A stretch of DNA of 64,000 nt. It comes from Vibrio sp. SS-MA-C1-2. Its GTDB lineage: Bacteria; Pseudomonadota; Gammaproteobacteria; Enterobacterales; Vibrionaceae. A model generated the notes under the pieces. That model had not been told where the DNA came from. It did not search any database and saw only the letters and a list, made by a program, of their open reading frames with translations. This document shows, piece by piece, positions 8,921-16,876 of this stretch. Position 1 is the first letter of the stretch. Each line of letters starts with the position of its first letter. Made by a program: the position numbers and the translations under genes. The stretch is taken from assembly GCF_021513135.1 (NCBI RefSeq), contig NZ_CP090981.1, positions 2,232,001 to 2,296,000 on the forward strand, given 5' to 3'.

Positions 8921-10111
8921 TCAATGGCTATGAAAAAAAGAGGTCGACAGCTTGCAATTCTTGTGCTCAGTCAAGAATAGCAGCATGAAATATAGATTAA
9001 TTATAGGTGAGTGTGTTAAAGGAACATCAGTCAATGATGCAAAAAACAGTACTAAAGATATACTTAGCGGTATTATGGTTCTTACCATTTTTTTATTTTT
9101 AAATAAATAAAATGGTAAGAACAAAGTAAATAAAACTAAAAGTAACTCTATTACACCTCCTTTAACCATAGCATTTAAAAATAAGTTATGGTAATGATAA
9201 AAAGGTACAACTTGTTGAGTAATAACTCCCTGATCGGCCAATAACTGCTTCTCATGTATATTATCATCACCAAATCCCACAATTGGCTTTTCTTGCATTA
9301 ATATAATTGCGGTCTTCCACATTTGCAAGCGTAAGCCGACTGATGAATTCATATTAGAGTTTTCAATCTTCACAGCCTCAACACGTGACTCAGTTATTCT
9401 TTTATTAATAACTGAATAATTTGTAATCATTGAAGCAGCAATAATCACAAAAATATAAAAAATATGTTTTTTTGTTATCTTTTTACAGATACTCATCATC
9501 ATTAAGATAACGAGAAAAGCACAAAAAAATGCAAGTATAACTCCTCTCGACTCACCAATTAAAAGTGAATTAAATGAAAGATAGAAAGATACTAACATTA
9601 GTTTTTTATTTTTTAAAAATAAAATAACAAGACTTGTAATAGCTATAGATGCACTCATAGTAGTATATGTAATTGGGTTAATTCCCCAAGAACGGCCAAG
9701 CTCTAATACGTAATATTGATAATAACTATAAGTAAACATACATAGTGAACCTATAAAAATCAATAAATACAGCTTTCGTCTAATAATAAGTACAATGTGT
9801 TTTGGTATAAAGAGAAAATAAATAAATAATGTAAAATACACTCTAATACTATTAGTGCTATATCCATGATATACTTTTGATATAGAAGAAAAAAGAAATA
9901 GTAAAAATACAAACCATAAAACTCTAGACATACCTGCATTATAAATGCAAGATTTAAACCCGTACCATTTGTAAGAAACCAGTATTGCTACAATGCTAAT
10001 TGCCATCATATCAATTTTAGAGTGTTTATATAAAAGCATGCCTGTAAATGTCCAAATAATCGGTAACATTATAAATAAGTCTATTATAAACTTTTTGTTG
10101 AATATCTTCAT
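8921..10111 (-). CDS. waaL: O-antigen ligase (WaaL/Wzy_C family)
   Basis: A 396-residue protein with about eleven predicted membrane helices and the large periplasmic loop typical of the Wzy_C superfamily. The loop includes G-E-S-R-G-V near residue 190 and R-L-Q-M-W-K-T-A with P-I-V-G-F-G-D-D-N-I followed by H-Y-H-N-L-F-L-N, the ligase family's conserved Arg and His positions. It joins O-polysaccharide to lipid A-core on the periplasmic face. The context with GT9, GT25 and GT4 genes supports ligase over O-antigen polymerase. Confidence 0.8.
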   Translation of the reverse strand: MKIFNKKFIIDLFIMLPIIWTFTGMLLYKHSKIDMMAISIVAILVSYKWYGFKSCIYNAGMSRVLWFVFLLFLFSSISKVYHGYSTNSIRVYFTLFIYFLFIPKHIVLIIRRKLYLLIFIGSLCMFTYSYYQYYVLELGRSWGINPITYTTMSASIAITSLVILFLKNKKLMLVSFYLSFNSLLIGESRGVILAFFCAFLVILMMMSICKKITKKHIFYIFVIIAASMITNYSVINKRITESRVEAVKIENSNMNSSVGLRLQMWKTAIILMQEKPIVGFGDDNIHEKQLLADQGVITQQVVPFYHYHNLFLNAMVKGGVIELLLVLFTLFLPFYLFKNKKMVRTIIPLSISLVLFFASLTDVPLTHSPIINLYFMLLFLTEHKNCKLSTSFFHSH

Positions 10112-10133
10112 AATATGAATTCCAATGTGGTTC

Positions 10134-11174
10134 TTACAATTTAATAAATAATTTCAGATTTCTTATCAAATTTATAGGTTTTCGAGTTTCACCAACAGTA
10201 CTCAATTCAATTATATTATCCGTTTCACTCAACACCCTCTCACTCGACATGCCATCTCGATAAGGATGTAATTCCTGACAAAACTTGTTGATGGCTGCCA
10301 TTAAATTTTCAGGTCTAGAAAGTGCGTTTTGTAATGCATCTTCGAGCTCATTAACGTCGGAGATATTAATCAATGTATGATTTGGTGCTTGATTATTAAA
10401 AGTTACCACTGGTTTTCGTTGTAACATAAACATCAATAATATTGAGGAAGTATCACACAGCATTACATCAGCAGCTTGAAGCAGTGGGATAACATTATCC
10501 GTTTCAATAAACGTTAAATTTTCATTTTGCAATGATTTGTACTTCTCTACAATTTCGACGGGCATTTTAGGGTGAAATTGAATTAACCAGCGATACTTCC
10601 CATTTGTTGAAAGTTCTTTTATTTTATCAAACAGTATTGGCGCACAAGTTAGATTCTTAGAGAATGTAGAGCACATTAAAACCGTTGAACGTTTGTCTTC
10701 TGTATCAATATAAGGATTATCTTCAGTCACAGTAAATAATGGATCAAGCGTCGGCCACCCCGTCTCTTTTACCTGAAAGTACTTATATTCATCAGCCAAA
10801 TTCTGGAAAGTTTCCGTCGTATTTGGTCCCTGAGTACAATAGAGATCAAAACAGCCACGGATTCTAAAATGCTCCATCGGCCCACGTTTATTAGAATTGA
10901 AACCATGGAAAACTTCAACTTTTATACCAGGGATAAAACTAGGAACCATATTACCAGGAACAAACACCGCATCGGGCTTCCAGCGACGAACGTCTTTGAT
11001 GGACTTTAAATGTATCTCAGAGTCCTCAAGGTGATTAGTTGAAACTTCTTTGCCTTCCAAAAACCAACAGACTTCATCTCCACGCGCTAAAATCACCTTT
11101 TGTAGAGGGCGTAAAATCGCATATGAATAGTTTTGAGCTATGTACATTAAATAGCGTTTTGATTTTTGAGACAC
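10134..11174 (-). CDS. CDP-glycerol glycerophosphotransferase-like protein
   Basis: A 346-residue protein with the fold and motifs of the TagB/TagF-like family: E-V-F-H-G-F-N-S-N-K-R, which carries the catalytic-type His, then W-P-T-L-D-P-L, F-H-P-K-M-P and C-D-T-S-S-I-L-L-M-F. The family moves glycerol-phosphate or similar groups from a CDP-linked donor. In Gram-negative LPS loci such enzymes are thought to decorate core or O-antigen. It is the first gene of the minus-strand unit with waaL and the GT9 gene. The actual donor cannot be predicted. Confidence 0.75.
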   Translation of the reverse strand: MSQKSKRYLMYIAQNYSYAILRPLQKVILARGDEVCWFLEGKEVSTNHLEDSEIHLKSIKDVRRWKPDAVFVPGNMVPSFIPGIKVEVFHGFNSNKRGPMEHFRIRGCFDLYCTQGPNTTETFQNLADEYKYFQVKETGWPTLDPLFTVTEDNPYIDTEDKRSTVLMCSTFSKNLTCAPILFDKIKELSTNGKYRWLIQFHPKMPVEIVEKYKSLQNENLTFIETDNVIPLLQAADVMLCDTSSILLMFMLQRKPVVTFNNQAPNHTLINISDVNELEDALQNALSRPENLMAAINKFCQELHPYRDGMSSERVLSETDNIIELSTVGETRKPINLIRNLKLFIKL

Positions 11175-11552
11175 GTTGTACCCAAGTCTTTTGAAAATAA
11201 TGATTTATTATAGTTGATGAGAATTCCACACGCAATTTATCCATTCAAATTGATAATAAAAGTTGGTATTAGACAATTTTTGACCTAAAATTGTCTGTTC
11301 AATGCGCAAAACACAATTTGGCTATCTCTATTTAGGGTAACAACCAACAACTTTTGACAATCATTGATAACCACCTTTTAAACAATGGCTATCAGTAAAT
11401 ACATTTATTTTACAACCTAAATAAAATATCTAAAAACGAGATACCCGTCACCCTCTTCTATGAAAAAGATGACACAGTTCATAGCAAGAAGGTGATGAAA
11501 CGTGTATTGTGCACTCAATATCGCATTCTAAATAACATATAAGGTTTTAAAT
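11175..11552. other. 378-bp divergent intergenic region with two inverted repeats
   Basis: It separates the LPS operon (-) from the hypothetical gene at 11553 (+) and must carry both promoters. A perfect repeat, AGACAATTTT-TGACCT-AAAATTGTCT, lies at 11271-11296. A longer imperfect hairpin (CACCcTCTT...TATGAA pairing with TTCATA..AAGAAGGTG) lies at about 11451-11494, within the likely 5' leader of the + gene. Confidence 0.5.
11271..11296. promoter_or_regulatory. Perfect 10-bp inverted repeat, possible operator
   Basis: AGACAATTTT and AAAATTGTCT are exact reverse complements separated by 6 nt, positioned between two divergent genes. No U-run follows on either strand beyond the arm itself. I read it as an operator candidate; no regulator is known. 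Confidence 0.4.
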
Positions 11553-12041
11553 ATGTCTGACGTACCCGGCTCTATCACAAATATCGCAGCAGCAGCACAA
11601 CCTGTTGCAGAGTCTTCCGGTTCTATCTGGGGTTATATTGCAGGCGGTGTTGCTGTACTCGTTATCGCGGGTTTCTACGGCTACAAGAAAATTAACACAC
11701 CGAAGTTTATTATCAATCAAGTAAGAAAGAAAAATCTAAAAGAGATGAAGAAGCAGGGCCAGGAAAACTCTGAGTTCCTTGTTGATTTAGACCGTCTACT
11801 TGATTCTGTACTGGTTAATGCAACTGAAAATGGCCATAAAGGCAAAGATGTGATTAAAACGATTAGTCCATTAAATGATAAAGATCGCATAAAGACCCCT
11901 AAAGATATGTACAACTCTATGGTCTATATCGCCAATGAGATTAAAGATCCATCACTTGCTCGTGATCTAAAAAACAAAGCGAAACAAGTCAAATCTAGCT
12001 CTTCACTAATGAATGGTTTGTTAAAGCGTGCTGGCATTTAA
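11553..12041 (+). CDS. Hypothetical single-pass membrane protein
   Basis: 162 residues. A short Ala/Ser-rich N-terminus is followed by one membrane helix (about residues 25-44, G-Y-I-A-G-G-V-A-V-L-V-I-A-G-F-Y) and a charged cytoplasmic-like domain rich in Lys and Asp (about 50-162). I recognise no domain family. It has a good start context, its own terminator at 12102-12131 and a long structured leader, so it is a real monocistronic gene. Its codon use resembles well-expressed genes. Function unknown. Confidence 0.7.
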   Translation: MSDVPGSITNIAAAAQPVAESSGSIWGYIAGGVAVLVIAGFYGYKKINTPKFIINQVRKKNLKEMKKQGQENSEFLVDLDRLLDSVLVNATENGHKGKDVIKTISPLNDKDRIKTPKDMYNSMVYIANEIKDPSLARDLKNKAKQVKSSSSLMNGLLKRAGI

Positions 12042-12101
12042 TTAGCGAGCAAACTTTACTTCTCATTATAGAGAAGTGACTAAAAATCCAAATCCGATAA
12101 T

Positions 12102-12131
12102 AAAACCTCTCTTTAATCGAGAGGTTTTTTA
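12102..12131 (+). terminator. Rho-independent terminator of the 11553 gene
   Basis: AAAACCTCTC and GAGAGGTTTT pair over a 7-nt loop and are followed by T residues. A second hairpin (ACTTCTC/GAGAAGT, about 12059-12078) precedes it. Confidence 0.85.
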
Positions 12132-12243
12132 TAACCTGCTGTTTATAAAGAGTAATGCTTCTATTTCTTAAATTTTACATTTAAAATGAACCTTTTTATA
12201 AATCTACACTCTATTTTAAGGTAATTTTTAAGGAAAAACTGAA

Positions 12244-12408
12244 ATGTACCACAAAATCTATCTTACCTTCGTCTCATTCTGTGTGGCGTTCTCTGTTATC
12301 GCTATGCTGGTCTCTGATAAAAATGGCTCTACCATTAGCTTTATGATCTGTGGTGCTGTTGTTGCTATCACAGCCTTTGTTGTGCGCCATATTTTCAAAC
12401 ATCATTAG
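12244..12408 (+). CDS. Small 54-residue membrane protein
   Basis: A frame from ATG 12244 to TAG 12406-12408, preceded by AAGGA about 9 nt upstream. The product has two hydrophobic stretches (about residues 5-22 and 32-47) and ends V-R-H-I-F-K-H-H, so a two-helix hairpin in the inner membrane is likely. No family recognised. It lies alone between a terminator and the convergent ICMT-family gene. Confidence 0.6.
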   Translation: MYHKIYLTFVSFCVAFSVIAMLVSDKNGSTISFMICGAVVAITAFVVRHIFKHH

Positions 12409-12449
12409 GTTGACTCGTTAACCTTACCTATCTATGATGCTTTAATTAT

Positions 12450-12917
12450 CTAAAACCAGCGCCTCACCTGCTGACAATAACGAGAATACTTTAACTTAAA
12501 TATTGTTAGTAAATATCGCTCTTCGGGCATAATTTGAAACCGGGTAATAAATAAAACAAAAATAATCCACACTATTACTCCCCATATAGTTCCGAGAAAG
12601 ATCACCCAAGCAAGCAACATGATCGCTAATGATAAATACATCGGGTTACGACTTAGTGCGTAAACACCTTGACTGACTAATCTCGTTGAGTTCTCAGGAT
12701 GTAACGGATTAACGGTAGTCTGATATTGACGGAACTGCTTAACAGCCTGAATACTTAGCCAACCACTCAATAGTACTAACAAAGCAGAGGCAGCTAACCG
12801 AAGTATCAGATACGCTTTGATAACAGGATAAGAATACGCTAAATAGCCAATAAGGACGAAAGTGAGGCTAAACAGTATGGGAGGAGGAATTCGACATTCA
12901 AGCCATCGCATCTTCAT
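12450..12917 (-). CDS. ICMT/PEMT-like membrane methyltransferase family protein
   Basis: 155 residues with four to five membrane helices. The diagnostic motifs of the bacterial isoprenylcysteine carboxyl methyltransferase-like family are present: L-S-R-N-P-M-Y-L-S in the middle and E-E-R-Y-L...K-Y-S-R-Y at the C-terminus. The family binds S-adenosylmethionine at this C-terminal site and methylates small molecules or lipids; the bacterial substrate is generally unknown. A single gene on the minus strand, downstream of the ScsBC pair but separated by 150 nt. Confidence 0.75.
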   Translation of the reverse strand: MKMRWLECRIPPPILFSLTFVLIGYLAYSYPVIKAYLILRLAASALLVLLSGWLSIQAVKQFRQYQTTVNPLHPENSTRLVSQGVYALSRNPMYLSLAIMLLAWVIFLGTIWGVIVWIIFVLFITRFQIMPEERYLLTIFKLKYSRYCQQVRRWF

Positions 12918-13067
12918 TTTCTTTCCTTTCCTAAGTTAAACATGTGAACAGCTCAAAAAAATCCACACCAATAAAACAGATTAACGTTTTATCCGTGTGG
13001 ATTATCGGCTATTTTCTTACCTATTTTGTCTCTTTGAGTATCTCTTTATACCAAAGTAACGCAATAA

Positions 13068-13808
13068 TTAAGATTGAGCGTTAAGGGCTCTTTTAATTGC
13101 TGCTTCAAGTTGATCTTTTGGCATATAACCAGGGATAATCTGCTCACCAATGATTAAACTTGGTGTACCACGTAAACCTAGGTTCGAGAAGATCTGGCTA
13201 TTTTGTTGTACAACCCCTTTATATTTAGGGTTCGGTGTTAAAGAACTTTGAGTGCCTGTACGCTCAGTAATCTTAATCATCGCAGCTTTGTCAAGTTTAC
13301 CCGGTTTAGCTAACATCAGTTTATGTACTTCCGCGAACTTATCTCTGTGATTTTGCCACACATCCATCGCAAATTCCGCAGAACTGATATTCATACCCGT
13401 AATGATTCGCTGCTGAAATGGCAGTAAAACATTAACAACCTTAATTTGTGGGTAGTCTTTCAGTACTTCTACCATGCCGCCTTCAAGCTTCTTACAGTAA
13501 TAACAGTTATAATCAGTGAAATTAATAATAGTCAGTTCAGGCTTATCAGAACCTAAAGTAGGATGAACTGGATTGTTGTATAGGTAATCATGACTCGCAA
13601 CTAAGGTATCTTCCATCGTGACCTGAGATGCAAGGTAACTCTGTAAACTTGCATGTAACGCTTCAATAATATCTGGGTTCTCAGTCAGAATTTTATTGAT
13701 CTGCTCTAATTCTTGTTTTTGACTGCTTGTTAACGGTGCAGCAGAAACAAAAGGAGTGACCAATAAGTTAATTGCCAAGATTGATAAAGCTAAAAATTTT
13801 CTCATCAC
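13068..13808 (-). CDS. scsC: Periplasmic thiol-disulfide protein, DsbA-fold (ScsC-like)
   Basis: 246 residues with a signal peptide (cleavage probably after V-S-A-A near residue 23), a helical N-terminal oligomerisation-type segment, then a thioredoxin-fold domain. The active site is T-D-Y-N-C-Y-Y-C-K-K with C102 and C105, and the cis-Pro loop reads L-R-G-T-P-S-L. This matches ScsC/Com1-like proteins, which shuffle disulfides or protect against copper and peroxide. It lies 82 nt downstream of the ScsB-like reductase, its expected electron donor. Confidence 0.75.
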   Translation of the reverse strand: MMRKFLALSILAINLLVTPFVSAAPLTSSQKQELEQINKILTENPDIIEALHASLQSYLASQVTMEDTLVASHDYLYNNPVHPTLGSDKPELTIINFTDYNCYYCKKLEGGMVEVLKDYPQIKVVNVLLPFQQRIITGMNISSAEFAMDVWQNHRDKFAEVHKLMLAKPGKLDKAAMIKITERTGTQSSLTPNPKYKGVVQQNSQIFSNLGLRGTPSLIIGEQIIPGYMPKDQLEAAIKRALNAQS

Positions 13809-13890
13809 AGTTCCATTTAGTTTTTAGCCGGCAACGATAGCTTCTTTAGAAAATTAAAGTACCGGCTAAGATTTTTATTGATTAATTTAA

Positions 13891-16014
13891 TTATTGTCCA
13901 AAATTTGGATTTACGCGATCTATTGCCGTTAATACATCTTTATCCGTTAAGATAACAGGCAGTGTTATGCCATTTGGGTATTTAGGCCCATAAACGATAT
14001 TCAATGGAACACCTGCGCTATTATGCTTTTTAAGGAAGTTAGTGATTTTTTCACTTGGACGTGTCCAATCCCCTTTCATTAAAATCATATTTTGATCCTG
14101 TAATCTTGAGTTGACCGGATCTTGCAGAATAACGCCCAATTTATTGGCTTTACATGTGATACACCAATCAGCAGTCACATCAACAAAGACCGTTTTCCCT
14201 TCAGCTACATATTGTTGAATACTCTGCTCTTGTAGAGGTTGCCATTCTAATTCATCCACTATCGGTGTTGACCAATGTTCACTGGTCATGCTTGCAACAA
14301 AGAAGCCACAACCACCAATAAGTACTAATGAAGAGAATAAAATGGCCGCCGCTCTTACGCCTTGCTTTTTAATCAACAAACCAAAGAAAATCACAATAAG
14401 TGCAACCAGCAACCCAATTGTCGCTGCTGTTCCAATATGAATCGTTAATAGGCTAAGAAGCCATAACGTTGTTGCAAACATCATCAAACCAAAGAAAAGT
14501 TTAACTTTGTTCATCCACGCTCCCGGTTTCGGCAATATAGCAATGCTTTTCGGGAAAATAGCCAGCAGTAACCAAGGTAGCGCCATCCCCAACCCTAAGA
14601 AGGTAAATATCGCAAACATGGTCAAGATGTTCGATGTTAATGCAAAGCCAACGGCAGTTCCTAGGAACGGTGCACTACAAGGTGTTGCCAATAAAGTCGC
14701 AAACATCCCTTGAACAAAGTATCCAACAACAGAATCCCCACCTTTATTCGCGATGGATGTTGAAAAACGTCCCGGTAATTGAATCTCAAAAATACCGAAT
14801 AAGTTTGCAGTAAAGAGTACCGTAATGATTAACATAAAGGCTAAAAAGATCGGGCTTTGAAACTGGATCCCCCAACCGATGACATTACCAGTGAGTTTTA
14901 TGGCAATTAACCCTGCACTCAATAACCAAAAAGAGAAAATTATTCCCGCTGCAGAAGCTAAAAATTGCATTCTAACCAGTCGGCTACTTTTATTATTGTT
15001 GAGTAAAATAGTATTAATTTTCAATCCAATAACAGGTAACACGCAAGGCATAACATTGAGAATTAAACCGCCAATCAAAGCAAAAAACAGCAGTTTTATT
15101 ATCGAACTATCTTTTTGAATAACAAAAGGCGCACCATCTATCTGAGCCGAAAGCTCTCGATTAAATTGGTTATCTGATACTGTGATTTGAACATTTTTAC
15201 CAACAAGTTCAGCCTCACCTAGCCAATTAGTTACCGCAAAGGTCGCGGTTAATTCTGTACCTTCAATTTTAATATCAGGCTGGAGAAAACTATCATCTTC
15301 AACATCTTTACCATCAATTAATATTTGTGGATTTTCCCAAACTTTATCGTTAGTAAGTTTAACTTGTAATTTTTGACTATTTTTATCAAAAGATGCAGCC
15401 TCTACTTTGGTTTGATTACTACTAACAGGTACCTTAGAGAGTGCTTTCTGATATAAAAAGAACGTGTCACTATTGGTGTTTAATTGGTTTGCAGGCGGCA
15501 AATCTAATGAAAATGGATAATCCGTCAATACACAAATATCAGTACAGGTGGGCAGCGTTAGTACCCCTTCTACTTTAGTTGCGGTATTGAGATCATCAAC
15601 CTGTACTTGAAGCGGGTAAACCACCTCATGCTTATAACCCAACGTCATTAAACCTAACTGTTCATAGTATTTAGGTATCGGCCATAACCAATTGATAGCC
15701 GCTACATTACTTGAAGCTTGCCATGCTAAGCTTGGTGAAATACCCCCTTCTCCTGGAGTACGCCAATAGGTTTTCCATTCGTTATCTAGCTCAACATCGA
15801 TGACTGCATTTAACGTATTGGTATTCTTATCAACTTCACCGGTAAACATCACATTGACTTTTGCCGGCGGGTGATTAGGATTGGTCAGCCATCCTGTCGA
15901 TAATGGCTCAGAGGCCATAGTCATATGACTAAATAAAACCATAACACCTAAAATTAAGGTGCTAAAAATAGGAGTTAATATTGTAAATCGCTTTCTTGCT
16001 GTTTTAATTAACAT
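13891..16014 (-). CDS. scsB: Transmembrane thiol:disulfide reductase, DsbD/ScsB family
   Basis: 707 residues. Residues ~1-35 form a signal peptide, ~40-290 a periplasmic N-terminal domain containing P-T-C-T-D-I-C, ~305-575 a DsbD transmembrane domain with N-V-M-P-C-V-L-P-V-I-G and T-P-C-S-A-P-F, each holding one of the paired cysteines, and the C-terminal part a thioredoxin domain with D-V-T-A-D-W-C-I-T-C-K. The large N-terminal region and ScsC partner indicate ScsB rather than DsbD. It carries electrons from cytosolic thioredoxin to the periplasm. Confidence 0.85.
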   Translation of the reverse strand: MLIKTARKRFTILTPIFSTLILGVMVLFSHMTMASEPLSTGWLTNPNHPPAKVNVMFTGEVDKNTNTLNAVIDVELDNEWKTYWRTPGEGGISPSLAWQASSNVAAINWLWPIPKYYEQLGLMTLGYKHEVVYPLQVQVDDLNTATKVEGVLTLPTCTDICVLTDYPFSLDLPPANQLNTNSDTFFLYQKALSKVPVSSNQTKVEAASFDKNSQKLQVKLTNDKVWENPQILIDGKDVEDDSFLQPDIKIEGTELTATFAVTNWLGEAELVGKNVQITVSDNQFNRELSAQIDGAPFVIQKDSSIIKLLFFALIGGLILNVMPCVLPVIGLKINTILLNNNKSSRLVRMQFLASAAGIIFSFWLLSAGLIAIKLTGNVIGWGIQFQSPIFLAFMLIITVLFTANLFGIFEIQLPGRFSTSIANKGGDSVVGYFVQGMFATLLATPCSAPFLGTAVGFALTSNILTMFAIFTFLGLGMALPWLLLAIFPKSIAILPKPGAWMNKVKLFFGLMMFATTLWLLSLLTIHIGTAATIGLLVALIVIFFGLLIKKQGVRAAAILFSSLVLIGGCGFFVASMTSEHWSTPIVDELEWQPLQEQSIQQYVAEGKTVFVDVTADWCITCKANKLGVILQDPVNSRLQDQNMILMKGDWTRPSEKITNFLKKHNSAGVPLNIVYGPKYPNGITLPVILTDKDVLTAIDRVNPNFGQ

Positions 16015-16070
16015 AGATTTTCCAAGTTATAAATTTTAAATCGCTTTTTTATTTGGTAAATCTAAAAAGC

Positions 16071-16499
16071 TTACTCTCGAAAAGTGCAGAAGGCTAAATG
16101 ACGCCGAACGCCATAACTGGTGTTATAAAGGTGTACAGAGTATTTATGTGGTTTAAATCGTAGTTGGAACTGAAAGGCAAAGAATAGAAGAATCAGTGCG
16201 CAAATAGCAAGGTAAAGAAAAGAGAGATCATGATTGATCAACTGCTCGGCACTATGGCACTCACCATTAATGTTACTATTCTCAGTTATCTTTCCTAATT
16301 CAACACTAGATAGAGCGTCATTTTTTACAATCTTAGACGTCGAAAAGGTACTATCCGCATTTACCGGACAGTAATTTGAGTAATCATAATTTTTAGATAA
16401 ACAGACAAAGACCACTATCATCACCGAAAATAATGACCAGATAGCAGCTTTATATTGTCGTTGTTTTAAATAAGTAAGACTCAAGCTTAACCCTAACAA
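16071..16499 (-). CDS. Small membrane protein with Cys/His motifs, upstream of scsB
   Basis: 142 residues with two membrane helices (about 20-35 and 88-108), a loop with C-P-V-N and G-E-C-H-S-A-E-Q, and a C-terminal motif R-R-H-L-A-F-C-T-F-R-E. I associate this H-L-x-x-C-x-F-R-E ending and small size with proteins found beside copper-tolerance or Scs loci, but I cannot name the family. It is the first gene before scsB (56-nt gap), so a role in metal or redox stress is plausible. Confidence 0.5.
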   Translation of the reverse strand: MLGLSLSLTYLKQRQYKAAIWSLFSVMIVVFVCLSKNYDYSNYCPVNADSTFSTSKIVKNDALSSVELGKITENSNINGECHSAEQLINHDLSFLYLAICALILLFFAFQFQLRFKPHKYSVHLYNTSYGVRRHLAFCTFRE

Positions 16500-16593
16500 G
16501 GTAAAAAGAAGATTATAGTAAGGAAATTGACATAAATTTCAATTTGTTTTTATTTATTCTGCTTAAACATCCAATAAATGAAAAATTAATAAT

Positions 16594-16636
16594 AAAAAGC
16601 CTATTAATTCGCATCAAAAAATGGAACTAATAGGCT
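16594..16636 (-). terminator. Second minus-strand terminator
   Basis: On the minus strand AGCCTATTA pairs with TAATAGGCT and is followed by TTTTTATT. It lies beyond the sulfoquinovosidase terminator and may catch read-through before the Scs operon. Confidence 0.6.
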
Positions 16637-16803
16637 GATTATCAATCGAATTTTAATAAGTTATTTTTTAATGAGCATCACTTAAAATAATTTAACTTTT
16701 ATTCACATACGCATTCAATCTAAAGCAACTACAAAGAGAATATTGGCAAAGAACAATGCATCAATTATAACATGTAAATTTATTTACTTTTCAATACCCA
16801 TAG

Positions 16804-16850
16804 AAAAAAACCAGTCCGTTCATTCAAGTTATGAAAAAACAAACTGGCTT
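16804..16850 (-). terminator. Terminator of the sulfoquinovosidase operon
   Basis: On the minus strand CCAGTTTG pairs imperfectly with CGGACTGG, followed by seven T residues. It lies about 27 nt after the sulfoquinovosidase stop codon. Confidence 0.7.
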
Positions 16851-16876
16851 TTAATGTGGCATCTTTTGATTAATGA

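Larger units (their letters stand above)
16500..16876. other. 377-bp intergenic region holding two minus-strand terminators
   Basis: It separates the SQ locus from the ScsBC operon. Two minus-strand hairpins with T-runs lie at 16599-16636 and 16804-16850. I see no reading frame of interest. Confidence 0.5.

Noticed and set aside
8667-8933. 88-codon plus-strand frame opposite the GT9 start
   Set aside because: It is fully antisense to the well-supported GT9 gene and its junction with waaL.
14507-15118. Open frames antisense to scsB
   Set aside because: They overlap conserved transmembrane coding sequence, have no start signals and resemble no family.
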